From the NCBI GenBank assembly GCA_050330205.1, contig JBHJOA010000028.1:38262-102261 (forward strand): a stretch of 64,000 nucleotides of DNA. Direction: 5' to 3'. A program made the translations under genes and the position numbers. The stretch's first letter is position 1. Each line of letters starts with the position of its first letter. Shown here in pieces: positions 28,416 through 35,638 of the stretch. The notes below the pieces were generated by a model that was not told where the DNA came from, ran no database searches, and saw only the letters and a program-made list of their open reading frames with translations. The stretch comes from Pelagibius sp050330205 (GTDB lineage: Bacteria > Pseudomonadota > Alphaproteobacteria > Kiloniellales > Kiloniellaceae).

Positions 28416-28542
28416 GGCGCCGGTATACACGCTATCGCGGAGCCGCGAAAGCACCTAGGCAACCCACGCGCACCCCGGCGGGAGCGGCCGGAAGGGCCGT
28501 CGCCGGTGCCCCCATAGGGCCCCTCCGGCGCCGCCTCCAGGC

Positions 28543-28571
28543 TTGACAAAAGTCCGGATTCCCGGCCTCTT
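28543..28571 (+). promoter_or_regulatory. Putative aspS promoter
   Basis: TTGACA at 28543-28548 is a perfect -35 hexamer, 70 bp before the aspS start. The -10 region at normal spacing is GC-rich and only weakly similar to TATAAT, so the assignment rests on the -35 box. Confidence 0.35.
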
Positions 28572-28618
28572 GCGCGCTGATTCGACGCCTCCGAAGCCAT
28601 TTCCCGAAAGCCTTTTCC

Positions 28619-30397
28619 ATGCATCCCTACCGTACCCATACCTGCGGCGAGTTGCGCCCGTCCCACGCCGGCCAGCGGGTCCGCCTGTCGGGCTGGATCC
28701 ACCGCAAGCGCGACCACGGCCAGCTGCTGTTCGTCGACCTGCGGGACACCTACGGCATCACCCAGTGCGTGATCGACGTGTCGAGCCCGCTGTTCCCGGA
28801 GCTGGAGGCCGCCCGGGTGGAAAGCGTGATCACGGTGACCGGGCCGGTGGTGAAGCGCACCGCCGAGACGGTGAACCCGGCCATGGCGACCGGCGAGATC
28901 GAGCTGCAGGTGGAGGAGGTGAGCGTGCAGTCGCGCGCGGCGGTGCTGCCGCTGCAGGTGAACGCCGACGAGGATGCCGGCGAGGAAACCCGGCTGCGCT
29001 TCCGCTACCTCGATCTGCGCCGCGAGAAGATGCAGGCGCGCATCCGCCTGCGCGGCCAGGTCATCCAGGCGATCCGCGAGGGCATGGTCGGCCAAGGCTT
29101 CCAGGAGTTCCAGACGCCGATCCTGACGGCCAGCAGCCCCGAGGGCGCGCGCGACTACCTGGTGCCGAGCCGCCTGCACCCCGGCAAGTTCTACGCCCTG
29201 CCGCAGGCGCCGCAGATGTTCAAGCAGCTGCTGATGATCGCCGGCTTCGACCGCTACTTCCAGATCGCGCCCTGCTTCCGTGACGAGGACAGCCGCGCCG
29301 ACCGCTCGCCGGGCGAGTTCTACCAGCTCGACTTCGAGATGAGCTTCGTCACGCAAGACGATGTTTTTGCTGCCATCGAGCCGGTTCTGCACGGCGTCTT
29401 CGAGCAGTTCGCCCGCGGCCGCAGCGTGACCCCGGCACCGTTTCCGCGCATCCCCTTCCGCGAGGCGATGCTGAAGTACGGCTCCGACAAGCCGGACCTG
29501 CGCAACCCGGTGGTCATCGCCGACGTCACCGAGGCCTTCCGCGGCTCCGGCTTCGGCATCTTCGCCAAGGCGGTCGAGGGCGGCGCCGTGGTGCGCGCGA
29601 TCCCGGCGCCGGGCGCCGCGGCGCGCCCGCGCAGCTTCTTCGACAAGCTGAACGACTGGGCGCGCGGCGAGGGGGCGGCCGGCCTCGGCTACATCATTTA
29701 CGGTGAGGACGGCGCGGCGAAGGGGCCGATCGCCAAGAACCTGGATGCCGACCGCCTGGCGCAGGTGAAGCAGCTCGCCGGCCTCGAGGACGGCGACGCG
29801 GTGTTCTTCGCCTGCGACAGGGAGGGCGCGGCGGCCAGGCTGGCCGGCCAGGTGCGCAACCGCCTCGGCGACGAGCTCGACCTCTTGGAAAAGAACGCCT
29901 TCCGCTTCTGCTGGATCGTCGACTTCCCGATGTTCGAGCTGGACGAGGCGAGCGGCAAGGTGGAGTTCAGCCACAACCCCTTCTCGATGCCGCAGGGCGG
30001 CCTGGAGGCGCTGGAGACCAAGGACCCGCTCGACATCCTGGCCTACCAGTACGACATCGTCTGCAACGGTGTGGAGCTGTCGTCGGGCGCCATCCGGAAT
30101 CACCTGCCGGAAGTGATGTACAAGGCTTTCGCCATCGCCGGCTACACGCAAGAGCAGGTCGACAGCCAGTTCGCCGGCATGATCTCGGCGCTGAAGTTCG
30201 GCGCGCCGCCGCACGGCGGCTCGGCGCCGGGCATCGACCGCATCGTCATGCTGCTGGCCGACGAGCCGAACATCCGCGAGGTGGTCGCCTTCCCGATGAA
30301 CCAGCGCGCCGAGGACCTGATGATGCAGGCGCCGGCGCCGGTCAGCGCGCGCCAGCTGCGCGAGCTGCACATCAAGCTCGACCTGCCGCCGGAGTAG
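28619..30397 (+). CDS. aspS: Aspartate--tRNA ligase
   Basis: 592 aa, the bacterial class II enzyme. Anticodon-binding OB fold at the N terminus (VRLSGWIHRKRDHGQLLFVD), class II motif 2 (FRDEDSRADRSPGEFYQLD), the bacterial GAD insertion in the middle (about residues 300-410) and motif 3 (GGSAPGIDRIVMLL). Because a gatCAB locus lies in the same window, this enzyme may be non-discriminating (charging tRNA-Asn too, later amidated). Sequence alone does not decide that. Confidence 0.97.
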   Translation: MHPYRTHTCGELRPSHAGQRVRLSGWIHRKRDHGQLLFVDLRDTYGITQCVIDVSSPLFPELEAARVESVITVTGPVVKRTAETVNPAMATGEIELQVEEVSVQSRAAVLPLQVNADEDAGEETRLRFRYLDLRREKMQARIRLRGQVIQAIREGMVGQGFQEFQTPILTASSPEGARDYLVPSRLHPGKFYALPQAPQMFKQLLMIAGFDRYFQIAPCFRDEDSRADRSPGEFYQLDFEMSFVTQDDVFAAIEPVLHGVFEQFARGRSVTPAPFPRIPFREAMLKYGSDKPDLRNPVVIADVTEAFRGSGFGIFAKAVEGGAVVRAIPAPGAAARPRSFFDKLNDWARGEGAAGLGYIIYGEDGAAKGPIAKNLDADRLAQVKQLAGLEDGDAVFFACDREGAAARLAGQVRNRLGDELDLLEKNAFRFCWIVDFPMFELDEASGKVEFSHNPFSMPQGGLEALETKDPLDILAYQYDIVCNGVELSSGAIRNHLPEVMYKAFAIAGYTQEQVDSQFAGMISALKFGAPPHGGSAPGIDRIVMLLADEPNIREVVAFPMNQRAEDLMMQAPAPVSARQLRELHIKLDLPPE

Positions 30398-30437
30398 GGC
30401 GAAGCGGCCGGAGCAGGACGAGGGGAAGGAGGGGGCT

Positions 30438-31460
30438 ATGGCGCAACGGGTTCCGGCCGACGACGGCTTCTACATGCCGGCCGAATGGGCGCCGCACGAG
30501 CGCTGCTGGATGGCCTGGCCCTGCCGCCCCGAGCTCTGGGAGGGCCGCCTGGAGGCGGCGCGCGCGGCCTACGCCGAGGTGGCCCGGGCCATCGCCGGCT
30601 TCGAGCCGGTCACCCTGCTGGCCAACGAAGGGGATCTCGCCGAGGCGGCGGCGCGCTGCGGCGACGCCGTCGCCTGCGAGGCGCTGCCGCTCGACGACTC
30701 CTGGATGCGCGACAGCGGCCCGACCTTCGTGGTCGACGGCAAGGGCGGGCTGGCCGGGGTCGACTGGCGCTTCAACGCCTGGGGCGAGAAGTTCCACCCC
30801 TACGACCGGGACGCCCTGATCGCCGAGCGCCTGCTGGAGCGCCTCGGCGTCCGCCGCTACGCGGCGCCGCTGGTGCTGGAGGGCGGCTCGATCCACGTCG
30901 ACGGCGAGGGCACGCTGCTGACCAGCGAGGAATGCCTGCTGCACCCCAACCGCAACCCCGGGCTCGACCGCGCGGCCATCGAGGCGTTGCTGCGGCGCCA
31001 TCTCGGCGTCGAGGCCTTCGTCTGGCTGGGGCAGGGGCTCGACAAGGACGACACCGACGGCCACGTCGACAACATCGCCTGCTTCGTGCGCCCCGGCGTC
31101 GTCATGGCGGTCACCTGCGACGACCCGGCCGACCCCAACCACGCCATCCTGACCGACAACCTGCTGCGCCTGAAGAAGGCGCGCGACGCCCGGGGCCGTG
31201 CCCTGGAAGTGATCGAACTGCCGCTGCCGCGCGAGCCGCGCTACCTGGACGGCCAGCGCCTCGCGCTTTCTTACGTGAACTACTATATCGCCAACGGCGG
31301 CATCGTCATGCCGTCCTTCGGCGACGCCCACGACGCCCTCGCCCGCGACATCGTCGCCCGCGCCTTTTCCGACCGGAAGGTGGTGCAGGTGCCAGCCGGC
31401 GACATCCTGGCCGGCGGCGGCGGCATCCACTGCATCACCCAGCAGCAGCCGCGGGCGTGA
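30438..31460 (+). CDS. aguA: Agmatine deiminase
   Basis: 340 aa. It hydrolyses agmatine to N-carbamoylputrescine and ammonia, in the arginine-decarboxylase route to putrescine. Guanidine-modifying fold motifs: LDDSWMRDSGPTFVVD, LEGGSIHVDGEGTLL, DDTDGHVDNIACF (catalytic Asp/His) and GGGGIHCITQQQP with the nucleophile Cys332. GGAAGGAGGGGG precedes the ATG. No N-carbamoylputrescine amidase gene (aguB) is next to it. Its stop overlaps the next start (GTGA). Confidence 0.94.
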   Translation: MAQRVPADDGFYMPAEWAPHERCWMAWPCRPELWEGRLEAARAAYAEVARAIAGFEPVTLLANEGDLAEAAARCGDAVACEALPLDDSWMRDSGPTFVVDGKGGLAGVDWRFNAWGEKFHPYDRDALIAERLLERLGVRRYAAPLVLEGGSIHVDGEGTLLTSEECLLHPNRNPGLDRAAIEALLRRHLGVEAFVWLGQGLDKDDTDGHVDNIACFVRPGVVMAVTCDDPADPNHAILTDNLLRLKKARDARGRALEVIELPLPREPRYLDGQRLALSYVNYYIANGGIVMPSFGDAHDALARDIVARAFSDRKVVQVPAGDILAGGGGIHCITQQQPRA

Positions 31461-31870
31461 GCGACTTCGGACCTCCTCCCGAGGGCATTGGACCCCATGA
31501 GGACCGAGAACTGGAACTGATGCTGGCCGGGACCAAGCCGCTCGCCATGTTCGGCGATGCTGTCGGGTCCCCGTACGAGTTCCCGGAGTCGGACTTCGCA
31601 CCCTACGTCGACGATGGCACCATCGTCCGGCGCGAGGTCGTCTATTGCCCGCAGGGGCCGGGTCTGCCTTGCCGCTATCTGTACTTTGCCTTGGCGGACG
31701 AAGAGTGGCGCATCGAGGCAATGCACCAGATCAATGAGAACCTCTTCGTCCGCGGTGAGCCCACCAGCCCCGAGATCGAACGCCAGATCGGCCGCCTGCT
31801 CGGCTATGCCGAGACAGAGATCGAGCAGTTCATTGCCTGGTTCGATGCGTGCCGAGCCGCCCTGAAGTAA
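31457..31870 (+). CDS. Hypothetical protein coupled to agmatine deiminase
   Basis: 137 aa from a GTG at 31457 that overlaps the aguA stop by 4 bases; an internal ATG (31520) is the alternative. Acidic protein with no signal peptide or membrane segment. Conserved-looking core: LAGTKPLAMFGDAVGSPYEF, DFAPYVDDGTIVRREVV and a C-terminal helix (IERQIGRLLGYAETEIEQFI). I do not recognise the family. Codon use looks slightly lower in GC than its neighbours. Confidence 0.65.
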   Translation: MSDFGPPPEGIGPHEDRELELMLAGTKPLAMFGDAVGSPYEFPESDFAPYVDDGTIVRREVVYCPQGPGLPCRYLYFALADEEWRIEAMHQINENLFVRGEPTSPEIERQIGRLLGYAETEIEQFIAWFDACRAALK

Positions 31871-31988
31871 TTGTTAGCGTGATCTTGGCCGGCGCCGCGG
31901 CAAAGCCGCTTTGCGGGAGAGCCGGATTGCCTCGATACGGTCCCAACAGGTCCGATGCAGCCGCATGCCTCTTCTCCCCTGACTCGCA

Positions 31989-32282
31989 TCACAGGTTCCA
32001 GGGATCGCGTCGGCGCGACCGCTCGTACCAGTAGTGGCCGGTTTCGCCGAGGGCGGTTTCGCGCGTCAGCCCGACATCGCTCAGCAGGCGGTCATCCCCT
32101 CTGTCCAACAGCACCTTCAGAGCGGGGTCGATGCGCGCCCACATCTTCGGCTTCGTCGGCTGCGCCGCCTGCGGTTCGCGCTTAGGGCGGCCGAACCAGC
32201 CCAACCAATAGACAACCTCCGCCATTTCCGCGCGCTCCAAGGGTTTCTCGTCTCGACCATAGAACGCGGCTTTGACATTCAT
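31989..32282 (-). CDS. DUF1127-like small protein
   Basis: 97 aa from the ATG at 32282. ATGs at 32297, 32309 and 32312 are also in frame, but they lie in or next to a palindrome that looks like an operator. The C-terminal half (LDRGDDRLLSDVGLTRETAL) matches the DUF1127/YjiS signature of a short helix with D-x-G-L-T-R, here followed by a longer basic tail (YWYERSRRRDPWNL). Some small DUF1127 proteins bind RNA or affect phosphate and carbon metabolism; function here is unknown. It is divergent from the LysR gene. Confidence 0.7.
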   Translation of the reverse strand: MNVKAAFYGRDEKPLERAEMAEVVYWLGWFGRPKREPQAAQPTKPKMWARIDPALKVLLDRGDDRLLSDVGLTRETALGETGHYWYERSRRRDPWNL

Positions 32283-32294
32283 GAAACGAATATC

Positions 32295-32313
32295 CATGAT
32301 GTCTAACATCATG
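32295..32313. promoter_or_regulatory. Palindromic operator candidate for the LysR regulator
   Basis: CATGATG-TCTAA-CATCATG is a perfect 7-bp-armed inverted repeat with a 5-base centre. It sits 17 bp before the LysR start and between the divergent genes. LysR-type regulators usually bind such dyads between themselves and a divergent target. Confidence 0.5.
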
Positions 32314-32330
32314 AATCGATATGCCTTGTC

Positions 32331-33200
32331 ATGACGATCCAACTGGAAAGCGATTTGCTGCGCTGCTTCGTGGCCGTAGTGGACTTCGAGAACTTTACCC
32401 GCGCGGCCGATGCCCTTGGCCGCACCCAGTCCGCTGTCAGCATGCAGATGAAGCGCCTTGAAGAACTCGTCGGCGAAGCGCTCTTCGAGCGCGGTCCGCG
32501 CGGGGTCAAGCTGACGCGGAAGGGAGCGGAGCTGATCGTGAATGCCAGGCGGGTCGTCGACCTGCTGAACGAAACGGCGATTTCGCTCGCCGCGCCGGCG
32601 CTCGGCGGGCGGGTACGCATCGGCATACCCGAGGAGTATGGCGCATCGGTCCTGTCGCGTGCGCTGAGTGCCTTCGGCAAGGCGCATGCCAATGTCGAGG
32701 TGATGGTCCGATACGCCTGCTCGGCAGCGCAGAAGGACGCGCTCGATCGCGGCGATCTCGACCTGGCGGTGATCTTCGAGTGGGAAAGCGAACCGCAGGG
32801 AGAGGTGCTGATGGTCGATCCGACAGTGTGGGCGACATCGGACGTGCACAGGATGCATGAGCATTCGCCGCTGCCGATCGCACTCTACGAGAGTGCCGGA
32901 TGGTGCTCGGATTTCGCCATCCGTTCGCTTGAGAGCCGCGGGCAGGACTACCGCGTCGCCTATCGCAGCGACACCAGCGGCGGGCTGAAGCTCGCTGTCT
33001 CCTCGGGCCTCGCGCTCGCGCCGCTTTCGCGCAGCAACATTCCCGCCGGCTGCCGTGAACTCACCGCCGCCGACGGCTTCGGCGACATCGATTCGTCCAA
33101 TGTCGTCATGTACCTGCGCAGCAATGCGAAGGGCGAAGCGGTCGCCGCCATGGCCGATGCAATCCGCGATGCCTTCAGGTCGCGCGCCACGTCGGGCTGA
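32331..33200 (+). CDS. LysR-family transcriptional regulator
   Basis: 289 aa. N-terminal winged helix-turn-helix (residues 4-62): LLRCFVAVVDFENFTRAADA, QSAVSMQMKRLEELVGEALFER. The substrate-binding domain follows over residues about 90-285 (RVRIGIPEEYGASVLSRAL). It is divergent from the DUF1127 gene and upstream of a DMSP lyase on the same strand, so it could control either; the dyad at 32295 favours the divergent gene and itself. The effector is not predictable. Confidence 0.92.
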   Translation: MTIQLESDLLRCFVAVVDFENFTRAADALGRTQSAVSMQMKRLEELVGEALFERGPRGVKLTRKGAELIVNARRVVDLLNETAISLAAPALGGRVRIGIPEEYGASVLSRALSAFGKAHANVEVMVRYACSAAQKDALDRGDLDLAVIFEWESEPQGEVLMVDPTVWATSDVHRMHEHSPLPIALYESAGWCSDFAIRSLESRGQDYRVAYRSDTSGGLKLAVSSGLALAPLSRSNIPAGCRELTAADGFGDIDSSNVVMYLRSNAKGEAVAAMADAIRDAFRSRATSG

Positions 33201-33218
33201 GCAAGCCCCACGGCCTTT

Positions 33219-33260
33219 GCCCCAGGTAGCCTCGCCCAGGTACTCTCGCCCAGGTACTCT
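33219..33260 (+). repeat. 14-bp tandem repeat, three copies
   Basis: CCCAGGTAGCCTCG at 33219-33232 and two identical copies of CCCAGGTACTCTCG at 33233-33246 and 33247-33260. It lies in the 155-bp gap between the LysR gene and the DMSP lyase gene and could vary in copy number by slippage. Confidence 0.8.
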
Positions 33261-33355
33261 CGAGGGGGGGCACTGGCGGCGACGTAGTTGGACAAGGGTG
33301 TTCGGCGGGAGTGTCGTTACCCCGTCCCACCCGACGCGCAAGAAAGGAACCGTGA

Positions 33356-33970
33356 ATGGCGACCCGTGACGCCGACCTTCAGGCGTTCCTCGACGCAGCC
33401 CGCGCGGCCTTCGGCGAGTTCGCGCAGGATCCGGCGTCGCGGCGCTCCCTCGCACGCATCTTCGTTGCGCTGGAGCGGCCCGCCGCGACGAGCGGGCAGG
33501 CCGCCGTGCGGCTGCCGGTCTGTGCCCATCTCACCCAAGCCGCCGCGCCCGACACCTTCACCCAACCCGCGCTGCACCGCCTGGCGGCCGCCTTCGCCCG
33601 CCTCGAGCCGCGCCTCTGCTGGCGCCGCAGGGAGGCGAGCGGCCCCTCGGCCAGCGCGAACTTCGCCGAGGGACATGCGAACGCGCTGGTTGCCGGGCCC
33701 GGCGGGCTGGAGCCGAGGACGGATGTCTGGCTCGGCGCCACGCTGCTCGCGCCGCATGTCCGCTATCCGGACCACTCGCACCCCCCGGAAGAGACCTACC
33801 TCGTCCTGTCGGAGGGCGAATTCAGCCGGGGCGGCGGCCCCTGGTTCCGCCCCGGCATCGGCGGGTCCTTCTACAACGAACCCGGGATCGTTCACGCCAT
33901 GCGGTCGCTGGAATCTCCCCTTCTGGCGTTCTGGGCCCTCTGCGCGGAGCGATCCGCCACGCCTGCCTGA
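33356..33970 (+). CDS. Cupin-type dimethylsulfoniopropionate (DMSP) lyase, DddL/DddQ group
   Basis: 204 aa. Enzymes of this group cleave DMSP, an algal osmolyte, into dimethylsulfide and acrylate using a metal in a cupin barrel. The N-terminal half is helical; the cupin occupies residues about 120-195. Metal-site motif RYPDHSHPPEETYLVLSEGE supplies His140, His142, Glu146 and Tyr148, and the second motif NEPGIVHAMRS supplies His180. AAGGAA precedes the ATG. No acrylate-degrading gene lies next to it. DddL versus DddQ is not resolved here; another cupin enzyme is possible but less likely. Confidence 0.78.
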   Translation: MATRDADLQAFLDAARAAFGEFAQDPASRRSLARIFVALERPAATSGQAAVRLPVCAHLTQAAAPDTFTQPALHRLAAAFARLEPRLCWRRREASGPSASANFAEGHANALVAGPGGLEPRTDVWLGATLLAPHVRYPDHSHPPEETYLVLSEGEFSRGGGPWFRPGIGGSFYNEPGIVHAMRSLESPLLAFWALCAERSATPA

Positions 33971-34347
33971 CTGCGTGGAAGGCCCGGCCCCTCATGCCCG
34001 CTCCGGGCTTGCAGCGAAGGCACGGAAGGCGTGATCCATTCCATCGCCCGACAGCCGGCTCCGACGCAAATATCCAAGTAGTCCACACAATCTCAAGTCG
34101 AATTTTTAGTATAGTTGAGACCATAAATGGTGCTCGGGCCGGGCGTTCCGACTATTCCAGCGTGTCGGACGCCGTGCGGTCCGGAATATTGCGGCGCTTT
34201 CTGGAGCAATTCCAATCCACGTTACTTAACCGCTCCGGAATTCAACTCCCTCTGGTATCCAATTAAGACAAGATTTACCGACCTCTCCTAAAAGGATCAT
34301 CACGGCCAAGCCTTCCGCCCGCGGCGGTGGAGCGCGAAAGGGCCTGA
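33971..34347. promoter_or_regulatory. AT-richer intergenic region upstream of the binding-protein gene
   Basis: 377 bp without a supported gene. The middle (34070-34270) is clearly lower in GC than the surroundings. It contains the inverted repeat TCTCAA-N18-TTGAGA at 34091-34120 and TTAA-containing stretches near 34225 and 34263. GAAAGGG at 34335-34341 is the ribosome-binding site of the next gene. Short ORFs on either strand show no family resemblance. Confidence 0.5.
34091..34120. promoter_or_regulatory. Inverted repeat TCTCAA-N18-TTGAGA (copy 1)
   Basis: Arms at 34091-34096 and 34115-34120, about 230 bp before the binding-protein gene. The same arms with the same 18-base spacing recur at 39796-39825 upstream of eipB. 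Confidence 0.45.
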
Positions 34348-35559
34348 ATGAACAAATCACAAGAGGTTTCCGGGACCATGACCAATCGTTTTCTTCGCAC
34401 GGCGCAGATCGCCGGCCTGGCTTTCGTGCTGGCGGGTGGCGCCAGCTTCGCCGCCAAGGCCGAAGTCGGCGTGACCGACAGCACCATCACCTTCGGCCAG
34501 GCGGCCGCTCTCGAAGGGCCGGCCTCGGCGCTCGGCCTCGGCATGCGCGAGGGCATCCTCGCGGCCTTCGCCGAAGCCAACCGCAACGGCGGCGTCGGTG
34601 GGCGTCAGCTCGAGCTGATCAGCTACGACGACGGCTACGAGCCGGAGCAGTCCATCAACCGCACCCAGGCCCTGATCAACGACGACAAGGTCTTCGGCCT
34701 CATCGGTCCGGTCGGTACGCCGACCTCCAGTGCCACCCAGCCGATCGCCACCGACGCGGGCGTGCCCTTCATCGGCCCGTTCACCGGCGCCGGCTTCCTG
34801 CGCGCGCCGGAGCTGTCCAACGTCGTCAACGTTCGCGCCAGCTACGGCCAGGAGACCGAGGCCTGGATCAAGCACCTGACCGAGGACCTGGGCTACGACC
34901 GCATCGCCATCCTCTACCAGGACGACTCCTTCGGCCGTGTCGGCCTCGACGGCGTCACCAAGGCGATGGACAAGCGCGGCCTGACGCTGGTCGCCGAGGG
35001 CACCTACAAGCGCAACACCACGGCGGTGAAGGAAGCCCTGCTGGAAATCCGCAAGGCGGACCCGCAGGCGGTGGTCATGGTCGGCGCCTACAAGCCGATC
35101 GCCGAGTTCATCAAGCTGGCCCGCAAGGTCAAGATGAACTCGACCTTCGTGAACATCTCCTTCGTCGGCTCCGACGCGCTGGCCCAGGAGCTGGGCCCCG
35201 ATGGCGAGGGCGTGGTGATCACCCAGGTGGTGCCGTTCCCCTGGGACAACTCGATCCCGATGGTGCAGCAGTACCAGGCGGCCCTGAAGGCGCACGACGC
35301 CAACGCCAAGCCGGGCTTCGTCTCGCTCGAGGGCTACATGGTCGGCCGCATCGCCATCGCCGCCCTGGAGAAGGTGCAGGGCGACATCACCCGCGCCGCC
35401 TTCCTGCAGGCGATCGCCCAGACCGGCAGCTTCGATCTCGGCGGTATCACCCTGAGCTACGGCCAGGGCGACAACCAGGGCTCGGACGAGGTCTTCCTGA
35501 CCGTCATCCAGGCTGACGGCACCTTCAAGGCGGTGCAACGCCTCGGCGGTTCCAGCTGA
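34348..35559 (+). CDS. Periplasmic substrate-binding protein of the branched-chain amino acid/amide ABC type
   Basis: 403 aa from the ATG at 34348 (GAAAGGG upstream); an ATG at 34378 starts the signal peptide more directly (AGLAFVLAGGASFAAKA). The mature part is a type I periplasmic binding fold (Peripla_BP_6): ITFGQAAALEGPASALGLGM, LIGPVGTPTSSATQPI, IAILYQDDSFGRVGL. No permease or ATPase gene of a Liv/Urt-type transporter is next to it, so it is an orphan receptor in this window. A chemoreceptor gene follows after 79 bp and a hairpin. Confidence 0.92.
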   Translation: MNKSQEVSGTMTNRFLRTAQIAGLAFVLAGGASFAAKAEVGVTDSTITFGQAAALEGPASALGLGMREGILAAFAEANRNGGVGGRQLELISYDDGYEPEQSINRTQALINDDKVFGLIGPVGTPTSSATQPIATDAGVPFIGPFTGAGFLRAPELSNVVNVRASYGQETEAWIKHLTEDLGYDRIAILYQDDSFGRVGLDGVTKAMDKRGLTLVAEGTYKRNTTAVKEALLEIRKADPQAVVMVGAYKPIAEFIKLARKVKMNSTFVNISFVGSDALAQELGPDGEGVVITQVVPFPWDNSIPMVQQYQAALKAHDANAKPGFVSLEGYMVGRIAIAALEKVQGDITRAAFLQAIAQTGSFDLGGITLSYGQGDNQGSDEVFLTVIQADGTFKAVQRLGGSS

Positions 35560-35567
35560 CCTTGACG

Positions 35568-35595
35568 ACAGGGGCGCCTTGCGGGGCGCCCCTGT
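35568..35595 (+). terminator. Hairpin after the binding-protein gene
   Basis: An 11-bp stem (ACAGGGGCGCC at 35568-35578 pairing with 35585-35595) with a 6-base loop starts 8 bp after the stop. No T-tract follows, so termination could be partial, allowing some read-through to the chemoreceptor gene. Confidence 0.5.
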
Positions 35596-35638
35596 CCACT
35601 TCCACAGAAGCCTACTTACGAGAATGGGGACGAAGCAA

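Noticed and set aside
33822..34266. Short overlapping open frames on both strands between the DMSP lyase and binding-protein genes
   Set aside because: No conserved motif, Arg-rich antisense composition, and no ribosome-binding site; treated as intergenic.
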